Assembly (NCBI GenBank): GCA_013331015.1
Contig: DUHF01000289.1
Span: 1-5,407 of the forward strand
DNA length: 5,407 nt
Reading direction: 5' to 3'
Origin: Methanoregula sp.
GTDB lineage: Archaea > Halobacteriota > Methanomicrobia > Methanomicrobiales > Methanospirillaceae
The notes beneath the pieces are model-generated. The model had not been told where the DNA came from. It saw nothing but the letters and a program-made list of their open reading frames with translations, and did no database searches. Positions 1 to 5,143 of this stretch are shown here, piece by piece. The translations under genes and the position numbers were made by a program. How positions within the stretch are numbered: position 1 is the stretch's first letter; the number at the start of each line of letters is the position of its first letter.

Positions 1-667
1 CCATGCCCGTACACAACACGGTGATACGATCCTTCTCTGCCATCTTTTCCACAATCGGGTGGACATCTTCGGCATCGATACCCTGCAGGATCACGCAGCG
101 GGGCTTGAAGGGTGTGACGCGGATGGCAACCATCGGGGATTTTCCGGTCGAGACATTGGTGAAGACCAGCGCCCGCTCCGTGCTCCACCCGTAGATGCGG
201 TTGAACTCATCGGATGAGAGCTGCATGATCGCGTTGAGGCTGTTGACCACCGTGTAGCCAAAGATGACCTTGTCCATGGACCCCCAGAGCAGCGTGCAGC
301 CGATTGCGTCAGCGAAATTCTGGAGCGTGACCGCAGCATCGTACTCGTGGAGATCATAGATGACATCATCCTTGACATTGGTAAAAAGCAGGTTCGTAAA
401 TTTCTGGATGTGTTTTGCACCGTCCTCCTCGTCAATGGCAAGGAGCGTGTCGACGATCTTGCCGACAACTGCGGTGCCGGGACTCTTCCTTCTGCCGCTC
501 TCGTAATCGCTGATGACAGAAGGAGAGACGCCGAGGCGTTCTGAAAGGACGCCCGGAGCGATCTCGAAGTTCATGCGCCACTTTTTGAGGGCGTGTCCCG
601 GTGAGTCCGACAGCGTAATTTCGCCCGCCATCTTCTCGGCGAGCTGGTTCCGCAACCCGGATTTCAT
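1..667 (-). CDS. XRE-family helix-turn-helix transcriptional regulator, C-terminus cut by window edge
   Basis: The frame is open from an ATG at 667 to the window edge, giving 222 residues with no stop. An in-frame TAA lies eight codons upstream of that ATG, so the only alternative start is a TTG four codons earlier. Residues about 26-75 form a Cro/C1-type helix-turn-helix, with LSERLGVSPSVISDYESGRR at 41-60 covering the turn and recognition helix. The rest is an alpha/beta-looking domain containing ALVFTNVSTGKSPMVAIRVT, which resembles the archaeal regulator group I recall as COG1709. If so, the family is only a little longer than what is visible here. The ligand and target genes are unknown. 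It is divergent from ribK across 124 bp, so autoregulation or control of ribK-ribB is plausible but inferred. No Shine-Dalgarno precedes the ATG, and the TATA-like box fits a leaderless mRNA. The HTH assignment is secure, the subfamily less so. Confidence 0.88.
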   Translation of the reverse strand, partial: MKSGLRNQLAEKMAGEITLSDSPGHALKKWRMNFEIAPGVLSERLGVSPSVISDYESGRRKSPGTAVVGKIVDTLLAIDEEDGAKHIQKFTNLLFTNVKDDVIYDLHEYDAAVTLQNFADAIGCTLLWGSMDKVIFGYTVVNSLNAIMQLSSDEFNRIYGWSTERALVFTNVSTGKSPMVAIRVTPFKPRCVILQGIDAEDVHPIVEKMAEKDRITVLCTGM

Positions 668-691
668 GCTCAGGATCAAAGACCCGGGTGG

Positions 692-698
692 TTAAATA
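692..698 (-). promoter_or_regulatory. TATA-like box for the XRE-family regulator gene
   Basis: On the minus strand TATTTAA is centred about 28 nt before the ATG at 667. This is the normal archaeal TATA-to-start-site distance, so transcription would begin at or next to the start codon. The element lies in an AT-rich island within GC-rich surroundings. The BRE just upstream is not clear. Confidence 0.5.
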
Positions 699-701
699 CC
701 T

Positions 702-729
702 AACGAACGTTTGTTCGACAGGGAACGAA
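702..729. promoter_or_regulatory. Candidate operator: inverted repeat CGAAC-N4-GTTCG plus a third half-site
   Basis: CGAAC (704-708) and GTTCG (713-717) form a perfect 5-bp inverted repeat around GTTT. The hexamer AACGAA occurs at 702-707 and again at 724-729, in the same orientation and 22 bp apart, which is about two helical turns. The inverted repeat abuts the upstream side of the regulator's TATA-like box. That is where an archaeal transcription factor would bind to activate, or to block TBP/TFB. Binding by the adjacent HTH regulator (autoregulation) or by RibK is inferred. Confidence 0.4.
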
Positions 730-753
730 ACCCGACGGGGAATATGCCGAAAG

Positions 754-779
754 GCAACTCATAAATAAGAAGCAACTCA
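754..779 (+). promoter_or_regulatory. ribK promoter: TATA-like box bracketed by an 8-bp direct repeat
   Basis: ATAAATAA at 761-768 is centred about 27 nt before the ATG at 792, which fits a leaderless or near-leaderless ribK transcript. The octamer GCAACTCA occurs exactly twice, at 754-761 and 772-779, on either side of the TATA-like box and 18 bp apart. A protein bound to both copies would cover the TBP site. RibK carries its own DNA-binding domain, so it is an obvious candidate, but no binding is shown by the sequence. Confidence 0.45.
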
Positions 780-791
780 ATTTTGATAAGC

Positions 792-1457
792 ATGACTCTC
801 GCTGAAGATCTCCAGTGCCTCAAGGCCATTGCCCTCCGTGGCGGATGCAAGGGCCCGGTCTTTGTCTCTACGCAGAGCATCGGAACAATGCTTGCGATCA
901 GCCAGCAGACGGCTTCGCGCCGGCTCAAAGGGCTGGAAACCATAGGGTTCATCACCCGGACGATGACGGCGGACGGCCAGCACGTCACCGTGACAAAGCT
1001 GGGCGAGGACGAGCTCAGGCGGGAGTACCAGGAGTATACGCGGATCTTTGCAGAAGGCGGCAAGACGTACGCGCTGCATGGTGCGGTTGTCTCCGGCATT
1101 GGTGAGGGCAAATACTACATGAGCCTGCCTGCGTACAAGGAGCAGTTTAAAACCCACCTCGGGTTCGAACCGTACCCCGGCACGCTCAACATCCGGCTCA
1201 CCCATTCCAGTATTCCGGTACGGAAGAAGATCGATGCGCTGGAGTGGACCCGGATCAAGGGATTCTCAACCGATGGCCGGACCTTCGGCGATGCCAAGTG
1301 CATCCCGTGCCGGATCGGCACCATCTCCTGCGGCATCGTGGTGCCCGGCAGGACGCACTATCCCGAGGATATCATCGAGGTTATTGCCCCGGTAGCCCTG
1401 CGCCGGAAACTGGGTGTCGAGGACTCTGACAGCGTCAGTGTTGAGGTGGGGCCGTGA
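792..1457 (+). CDS. ribK: CTP-dependent riboflavin kinase with N-terminal winged-helix domain (RbkR-like)
   Basis: This enzyme phosphorylates riboflavin to FMN using CTP, the archaeal route unrelated to bacterial RibF. The 221-residue product has two parts. Residues about 1-85 are a winged helix-turn-helix, with STQSIGTMLAISQQTASRRL at 26-45. Residues about 92-221 are the kinase barrel. Visible kinase signatures are the GIGEGKYY loop at 102-109 (nucleotide binding in the family) and GFEPYPGTLN at 124-133. Fusion of this HTH to the kinase is the architecture of RbkR, a described archaeal regulator of riboflavin genes, so a dual role is likely. The ATG at 792 is preferred over an in-frame TTG at 783 because it lies about 27 nt from the TATA-like box. 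The stop codon overlaps the ribB start region, so the two genes form an operon. Confidence 0.95.
   Translation: MTLAEDLQCLKAIALRGGCKGPVFVSTQSIGTMLAISQQTASRRLKGLETIGFITRTMTADGQHVTVTKLGEDELRREYQEYTRIFAEGGKTYALHGAVVSGIGEGKYYMSLPAYKEQFKTHLGFEPYPGTLNIRLTHSSIPVRKKIDALEWTRIKGFSTDGRTFGDAKCIPCRIGTISCGIVVPGRTHYPEDIIEVIAPVALRRKLGVEDSDSVSVEVGP
1443..1448 (+). promoter_or_regulatory. Shine-Dalgarno site of ribB inside the end of ribK
   Basis: GAGGTG matches the archaeal 16S 3' end and leaves 8 nt before the ATG at 1457, or 5 nt before a GTG at 1454. The spacing favours the ATG, but GTG (overlapping ribK by 4 nt) cannot be excluded. It is the only clear Shine-Dalgarno seen in the window, and it sits before the one gene that is clearly internal to an operon. 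Confidence 0.65.
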
Positions 1458-2152
1458 TGGACAAGGCGCTTGCAGCGCTGCGGGACGGGAAGTTCATCCT
1501 GCTCTATGATTTCGATGACCGCGAGGGAGAGACGGATTTTGCAATCCGTTCCGATGCGGTCACCCCAAAACATATCCTCCAGATGCGAAAAGACGGCGGC
1601 GGGCTCATCTGCACGGCTGTCCACCCGGTTGCAGCCCAGCGTCTTGGCCTGCCGTTTGCCAGCGATGCACTGCGGGCGATCGCGGTTGCCGAGCGGGAAG
1701 GCGACATCCCGTACGACCGGAAGAACCACTCCTCCTTCTCGCTCTGGGTGAACCACCGGAACACCTTCACCGGCATCACCGACCGCGACCGGTCCCTGAC
1801 CGTGAACGCGATTGCCGAGCAGGTGAAACAGGCCCTCAATGGCGGCAGCGTCAACTTCCACGAGACCTTCCGCACCCCGGGCCACATGGCCCTCCTCCGG
1901 GCAGCGGACGGCCTTCTCGATGTACGGAAAGGCCAGACCGAACTCTCGGTTGCCATGGCCGATATGGCGGGAATAACGCCCTCCGTCACCATCTGCGAGA
2001 TGCTGGACGATGAGAGCGGTTATGCACTCACCAAAGCAGATGCAAAACTCTATGCAAAGAAGCACGGGCTTGTCTTTATCGAGGGGCAGGAAGTGCTGGA
2101 CCGGTGGGAGAAGGAGAGGAAAAACCGGAAACCGGCTCCCGGCATTCCCTGA
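1457..2152 (+). CDS. ribB: 3,4-dihydroxy-2-butanone 4-phosphate synthase
   Basis: RibB converts ribulose 5-phosphate to 3,4-dihydroxy-2-butanone 4-phosphate plus formate, supplying the four-carbon unit of riboflavin. The 231-residue product is a stand-alone synthase with no GTP cyclohydrolase II fusion, as is usual in Archaea. Family landmarks are the acidic active-site loop DREGETD at 21-27, DGGGLICTAVHP at 46-57, NHRNTFTGITDRDRS at 99-113, RTPGHMALLRA at 139-149 (H143 corresponds to the metal-binding His) and ICEM at 179-182. One oddity is that the usual GHTE motif reads GQTE, with Gln at 160 encoded by CAG. The ATG overlaps the last base of the ribK stop (TGATG) and is preceded by a Shine-Dalgarno, so translational coupling is likely. 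A Lys/Arg-rich tail follows residue 215. Confidence 0.96.
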   Translation: MDKALAALRDGKFILLYDFDDREGETDFAIRSDAVTPKHILQMRKDGGGLICTAVHPVAAQRLGLPFASDALRAIAVAEREGDIPYDRKNHSSFSLWVNHRNTFTGITDRDRSLTVNAIAEQVKQALNGGSVNFHETFRTPGHMALLRAADGLLDVRKGQTELSVAMADMAGITPSVTICEMLDDESGYALTKADAKLYAKKHGLVFIEGQEVLDRWEKERKNRKPAPGIP

Positions 2153-2156
2153 TACC

Positions 2157-2189
2157 CCCCGCGGGCTTTTCCTCTCTCAACCTTTTTTA
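2157..2189 (+). terminator. Probable ribKB terminator
   Basis: Directly after the ribB stop there is a short GC palindrome (CCCGCGGG, 2158-2165), then a pyrimidine-rich run ending in six T's at 2183-2188. Archaeal termination depends mainly on such T-tracts. The same run may also serve as the upstream promoter element of the next gene. Confidence 0.4.
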
Positions 2190-2190
2190 C
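2183..2190 (+). promoter_or_regulatory. Weak TATA-like element for the SRPBCC gene
   Basis: TTTTTTAC is centred about 31 nt before the ATG at 2218, and no Shine-Dalgarno precedes that ATG. The match to an archaeal TATA box is poor and overlaps the proposed ribB terminator, so this call is tentative. Read-through from ribKB is the alternative. Confidence 0.25.
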
Positions 2191-2217
2191 CCAAAAGATG
2201 CAGATTATCTTTCATCC

Positions 2218-2724
2218 ATGACGGAGGAACAGCATCCGCCGGAATACCGGAAATCTGAACGTGGCGGAGAACTCTGGAGCGCGATTGAGATCTCTGCCAC
2301 CCCTGAACGGGTATGGGAGATCCTCACCGCGTTTGCAGCATACCCTGACTGGAACCCGTTTATCCGGAATATCCGGGGTGATCTCGTTGAGGGCGGGCAA
2401 ATAACCGCAGACCTCCGCCCGACCGGATCCGCCGGCATGACGATACGCCCGTTTCTCCTTATCGTGAACCCTCCCCATGAACTCCGGTGGAGGGGGCATC
2501 TCCTCTTCCAGGGATTGTTTGACGGCGAACATGTCTTTGAGATCCGGCCCCTTGAGGAGCGCCGCTCCCTGTTCATCCAGCACGAATACTTCTCCGGGCT
2601 CCTCCTCCCGCTCCTAGTCCCGATGCTGAAACGGGATACGGCCCGGGGATTTTTCAAAATGAACGAGGCACTGAAGATCCGGGCTGAACAACCCCCCCTA
2701 TCTGAACGGGAATTTCCCCGATGA
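2218..2724 (+). CDS. SRPBCC (START-like/polyketide cyclase fold) domain protein
   Basis: The 168-residue product carries one SRPBCC domain from about residue 18 to 157. The opening strand and helix read LWSAIEISATPERVWEIL at 19-36, followed by the typical YPDWNPFI at 42-49. After the central strands (PFLLIVNPPHELRWRG) comes YFSGLLLPLL near 124-133 and a long C-terminal helix (GFFKMNEALK). The fold makes a deep hydrophobic pocket that binds lipids, cofactors or aromatic ligands. The sequence does not reveal the ligand, and no catalytic motif is evident. No signal peptide or membrane segment is seen, so it is probably cytosolic. An in-frame GTG at 2104 lies inside ribB, so the ATG at 2218 is chosen. 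It may be a monocistronic gene that merely lies next to ribB, and no role in flavin metabolism can be argued. Confidence 0.85.
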   Translation: MTEEQHPPEYRKSERGGELWSAIEISATPERVWEILTAFAAYPDWNPFIRNIRGDLVEGGQITADLRPTGSAGMTIRPFLLIVNPPHELRWRGHLLFQGLFDGEHVFEIRPLEERRSLFIQHEYFSGLLLPLLVPMLKRDTARGFFKMNEALKIRAEQPPLSEREFPR

Positions 2725-2742
2725 AATCCCGGGACAGGGATT
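2725..2742 (+). terminator. Hairpin directly after the SRPBCC stop codon
   Basis: AATCCC (2725-2730) and GGGATT (2737-2742) are perfect inverted repeats with a 6-nt loop, starting at the base after the stop. No T-tract follows immediately; the nearest T run is at 2817-2822. It could stabilise the mRNA 3' end or assist termination. The evidence is only positional. Confidence 0.3.
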
Positions 2743-2794
2743 AACCGGCAACTCCAGAACACCGCCGCATGCCGGTGCCGGAACAATTCACCAG

Positions 2795-2802
2795 AATTAT
2801 TA
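2795..2802 (+). promoter_or_regulatory. TATA-like box for the M24 peptidase gene
   Basis: AATTATTA is centred about 26-27 nt before the ATG at 2825, so the transcript would start at or next to the start codon. The sequence between is C/T-rich (CCCACTCACCCCATTTTTTCT) and contains no Shine-Dalgarno, which agrees with a leaderless message. Confidence 0.45.
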
Positions 2803-2824
2803 CCCCACTCACCCCATTTTTTCT

Positions 2825-4009
2825 ATGAAAGTCCCGCTCACTGAACTTAACGACCGCCTGAAACGTTTCCGGGAACGGATGGATGCTCATGAACCCGGCT
2901 GGGAGATGGCCGGTATCACGGCCAAGGTTCCCCTGTACTATTTCACCGGCACCATGCAGGACGGTCTCCTCCTGATCCCCCGGCATGACGAGGCAAGCTT
3001 CTGGGTGAGGATGAGCTACGAGCGGGCACTGGAGGAGTCGTTCTTCCCCGACATCAGGAAGATGCGGAGCTACCGGGATATTGCTGCCGTAACAAAGGAT
3101 CTTCCAAAAACAATCCACCTCGAGACCGAGCATGTGTCATTCGCCCAGTTCCAGCGGATGCAGAAGCACCTCCGGTTTACGGATGTGCACCCGGTCGATG
3201 ACCAGATCGGGGCGGTACGGGCACAAAAGAGCCCGTACGAACTCGCCCTCATGGAACGGGCCGGTGAAATCCACCGTCACGTGCTTGAAGATCTTGTGCC
3301 CGGGATGCTTGACGAAGGGATGGATGAGGTCACCCTTGCCTGCGACCTTTATTCGGTGATGGTCAAGGAGGGTCACCAGGGGATCATCCGATTCGGCATG
3401 TTCAACGAGATGGTTATGGGCCAGATCGGGTTTGGCACCAGTTCGCTCTCTCCGATCTGCGTGGATACTCCCGGTGGCGTTGCCGGCATGCACCCATCTG
3501 TCCCCCAGATGGGCTGCCGGGACCGGAAACTGAAACCCGGCGATCTGGTCATCATCGATATCGGGTGCGGGGTCAACGGGTACCAGACTGACAAGACCCT
3601 TTCGTACATGTTCAAAAAACCGATTCCCGATGCGGCAATCCGGGACCACCAGCGCTGCGTGGAGATCCAGGACATGGCCGCAGCGATGCTGAAACCGGGC
3701 ACGGCCCCGTCCGCTATTTACCGCTCGGTCATGGAAAGCCTTGACGCGGAGTTTTGCGAGAACTTCATGGGGTATGGCGGCAAGCAGGTGAAGTTCCTCG
3801 GCCACGGGATCGGGCTCTGGATTGATGAACTGCCGGTCATCGCAGAAGGATTTGACGAACCACTCGAAGAGGGGATGGTCATTGCGCTCGAACCCAAGAA
3901 AGGGGTTGCGGGCGTTGGCCTTGTCGGGATCGAGAACACGTTTGTCGTAACACCGCAGGGCGGGCGGTCGCTGACCGGGAAGAGCAAAGGGCTTATTGAA
4001 GTGTACTGA
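2825..4009 (+). CDS. M24-family metallopeptidase homologue (Xaa-Pro peptidase-like)
   Basis: The 394-residue product has the two-domain layout of creatinase, prolidase and aminopeptidase P: an N-terminal domain (about 1-140) and a pita-bread catalytic domain (about 148-385). The five classic metal ligands are visible. They are D245 and D256 in IDIGCGVNGYQTD, H327 in GHGIGL, E356 in ALEPKK and E370 in GIENTFVVT, with D-D spacing 11 and E-E spacing 14 as in the family. H223 in GMHPSVP may match the first active-site His. The second catalytic His of HExP is replaced by D334 (DELP), and the usual EPG is EPKKG. So it may be a peptidase of altered specificity or another M24 hydrolase, and it should not be called Xaa-Pro aminopeptidase with certainty. 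No export signal is seen. It appears to be transcribed alone from its own promoter. Confidence 0.9.
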   Translation: MKVPLTELNDRLKRFRERMDAHEPGWEMAGITAKVPLYYFTGTMQDGLLLIPRHDEASFWVRMSYERALEESFFPDIRKMRSYRDIAAVTKDLPKTIHLETEHVSFAQFQRMQKHLRFTDVHPVDDQIGAVRAQKSPYELALMERAGEIHRHVLEDLVPGMLDEGMDEVTLACDLYSVMVKEGHQGIIRFGMFNEMVMGQIGFGTSSLSPICVDTPGGVAGMHPSVPQMGCRDRKLKPGDLVIIDIGCGVNGYQTDKTLSYMFKKPIPDAAIRDHQRCVEIQDMAAAMLKPGTAPSAIYRSVMESLDAEFCENFMGYGGKQVKFLGHGIGLWIDELPVIAEGFDEPLEEGMVIALEPKKGVAGVGLVGIENTFVVTPQGGRSLTGKSKGLIEVY

Positions 4010-4070
4010 CGGCCTTTTAGGTAGTCAGAGGGAGAAAGGGTGGCCAGACGGCCTGGAGATTGCCGCACCT

Positions 4071-4232
4071 TCAATTCTTTTTTAGTTTTTTTAAGCTGGC
4101 TTCGGGCAGCATCTTTGCGATGCTCAGTTTGGTGGGGCACCGCCCGAGTTTGAGCCCCTGCTTCTTTGCCTCTTCCTTGAGCGTCTTCGTGTCAATGTCT
4201 TTGATGAATTCACCCAGTTCTTTTTGCTCCAT
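4071..4232 (-). CDS. Small Lys-rich protein, 53 residues, SAP-like appearance
   Basis: An ATG at 4232 opens a 54-codon frame ending in TGA at 4071-4073. The product starts MEQKELGEFIKDIDTKTLKE and ends in SLKKLKKN. The middle (LKEEAKKQGLKLGRCPTKLS followed by IAKMLPEASL) shows the helix-turn-helix spacing and hydrophobic pattern of SAP/HeH-type nucleic-acid-binding motifs, but that is pattern resemblance, not a confirmed family. About 14 of 53 residues are Lys or Arg, so it should be basic. Codon use looks like the neighbours (GGG CGG TGC, CTG CCC). It lies 51 bp downstream of the methyltransferase gene on the same strand, so co-transcription is possible. It converges with the M24 gene. No Shine-Dalgarno is evident, and the coding assignment is likely but not certain. 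Confidence 0.68.
   Translation of the reverse strand: MEQKELGEFIKDIDTKTLKEEAKKQGLKLGRCPTKLSIAKMLPEASLKKLKKN
4075..4092 (+). terminator. Double T-tract, likely terminator of the M24 gene
   Basis: Two T runs (T6 at 4078-4083, T7 at 4086-4092) separated by AG lie 69-83 nt after the M24 stop. A GC-rich imperfect hairpin, CCAG-N5-CTGG at 4044-4056, lies upstream. Consecutive oligo-T runs are typical archaeal terminators. On the other strand the same bases are the AAA codons of the Lys-rich tail of the 53-residue gene. Confidence 0.5.
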
Positions 4233-4252
4233 AGGGATCAGTGAATGATAGG

Positions 4253-4285
4253 AACCGGGGACGATAAGGATTTCCGCGCCCGGTT
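4253..4285 (-). repeat. 7-bp inverted repeat between methyltransferase and small gene
   Basis: AACCGGG (4253-4259) and CCCGGTT (4279-4285) pair perfectly around a 19-nt loop, and the stem includes the methyltransferase stop codon TAA. No T-tract follows on the minus strand, so it is a poor terminator. A role in mRNA processing or in setting relative expression of the two genes is possible. Chance in GC-rich DNA is also possible. Confidence 0.35.
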
Positions 4286-5120
4286 ATTCCGGTTTTCTTC
4301 CCACAACGAGGTACCCGGTATAGGAGAGGCTGAACCTGCCCTCGCGAGCCCGCTGGACAAACTCGGTTTTTATCATGGCGACCTGGTCCGGTGCCAGTTC
4401 CCCGGCCAGTCGCATCCGCTCCAGAAGGTGGGGCAGGTCAAAGACCGGCTCGGCAAGCGCGAGATCGTCAAGGACCAGCGTCCGGGGCTCAGCATGGACC
4501 TCCGAAAGCCCGTTCGCACGGAATATTTGGGGGAGGTCGTGCCCGATGCGACCTGATGCAAAACTGTCGCACCACGAACGGCGGATTAGTTCTGCCAGAT
4601 CCCGGTCATCAAGGCTTATCCTGAAGGTGTCCCAGTCATTGTCGAACGCGACAAGGATCCCACCCGGCGCAAGAGCCCGGGTAAGCTCGCCGATGGCCTT
4701 CTCCGGCGTATGGATGTGCTGGAGCACCCGGTCGATCCGGCAGGCCCCGAACGCTCCGTCACGGAAGGGCATGTGCAGGATGTCGCCCTTCACGAGCCGG
4801 CACCGGTCGCTGCATGCTGCCATTCGCACTGCAGCCCGGCCAAGCAGTGCCGCGCTTGCGTCCAGTCCGATGATCGTTGAAGGTTCAGGGAGAGTTAATG
4901 CAAGGGCAGCAAGGTCTATCCCTGCCCCGCAACCGGCATCCAGAACCCGTTCCGGTGCTGCATCTGCGATGATCCGGATACTGTCCTGCTTGACCTGATT
5001 GAAGAACGGGATGCCTGCGATGAGGTCGAGGCACCGGTGGCACGCGTCCGTGTCGCCGGACGTGTCCACGTCGCGGAAACCGGTGGCAAGGAACTGGCGC
5101 GGAGGCGGTTGTACGGTCAT
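4284..5120 (-). CDS. Class I SAM-dependent methyltransferase
   Basis: The 278-residue product has a Rossmann-like methyltransferase core at about residues 45-170. Motif I reads VLDAGCGAGID at 59-69 for SAM binding. The acidic residue closing strand 2 is D87 in GLDAS. GDILHMPF at 112-119 holds the adenine-contacting Asp, and LTRALAPGGILVAFD at 146-160 is the motif before strand 5. This pattern matches the UbiE/Methyltransf_11-like groups. The N-terminal 40 residues (with FRDVDTSGDTDACHRCLDLI) and the C-terminal 100 residues probably shape the acceptor site. The acceptor substrate cannot be deduced. The gene starts 23 bp after the upstream unknown gene on the same strand, suggesting an operon, and is followed 51 bp later by the 53-residue gene. 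No Shine-Dalgarno precedes the ATG, which follows CCCCTTTTT directly. Confidence 0.92.
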   Translation of the reverse strand: MTVQPPPRQFLATGFRDVDTSGDTDACHRCLDLIAGIPFFNQVKQDSIRIIADAAPERVLDAGCGAGIDLAALALTLPEPSTIIGLDASAALLGRAAVRMAACSDRCRLVKGDILHMPFRDGAFGACRIDRVLQHIHTPEKAIGELTRALAPGGILVAFDNDWDTFRISLDDRDLAELIRRSWCDSFASGRIGHDLPQIFRANGLSEVHAEPRTLVLDDLALAEPVFDLPHLLERMRLAGELAPDQVAMIKTEFVQRAREGRFSLSYTGYLVVGRKPE

Positions 5121-5131
5121 AAAAAGGGGTT

Positions 5132-5143
5132 GTTTTAAAAAAA
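5132..5143 (-). promoter_or_regulatory. T/A-rich element between two minus-strand genes: terminator or TATA-like box
   Basis: On the minus strand seven T's followed by AAAAC come directly after the stop of the upstream gene. The run could terminate that transcript, or form a TATA-like box for the methyltransferase. Its centre is only about 17-20 nt before the methyltransferase ATG, closer than the usual 26-28 nt, so a promoter here would put the start site inside the annotated gene. Co-transcription from upstream is as likely. Confidence 0.3.

Noticed and set aside
91..468. Minus-strand 125-codon frame in the first 470 bases
   Set aside because: It overlaps the HTH regulator on the same strand in another frame, and its Ser/Arg-rich translation has no domain; the regulator frame runs through the whole region.
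783..791. TTG at 783 as the ribK start
   Set aside because: It adds only three residues, and the ATG at 792 has the better distance to the TATA-like box.
1358..2065. Long open frame on the minus strand opposite ribK/ribB (235 codons)
   Set aside because: It lies antisense to two confidently identified enzymes, has no recognisable domain, and arises because GC-rich codon bias keeps the opposite frame open.
2104..2217. GTG at 2104 as start of the SRPBCC protein
   Set aside because: It would overlap ribB by 49 bases and add residues outside the domain; the ATG at 2218 begins just before the domain.
3137..3805. Long minus-strand open frame opposite the M24 gene (222 codons)
   Set aside because: It is fully antisense to a gene with clear conserved motifs; His/Asp-rich composition is what the complement of this codon use gives.
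3718..4140. Minus-strand 140-codon frame running from the small gene into the M24 region
   Set aside because: It uses a different frame of the small gene, starts at a GTG without ribosome site, and is mostly antisense to the M24 C-terminus. A slippage-made extension of the 53-residue protein was considered, but nothing supports it.
4375..4998. Plus-strand open frame (207 codons) opposite the methyltransferase
   Set aside because: Ser/Arg/Ala-rich low-information translation, antisense to a methyltransferase with all SAM motifs in order.
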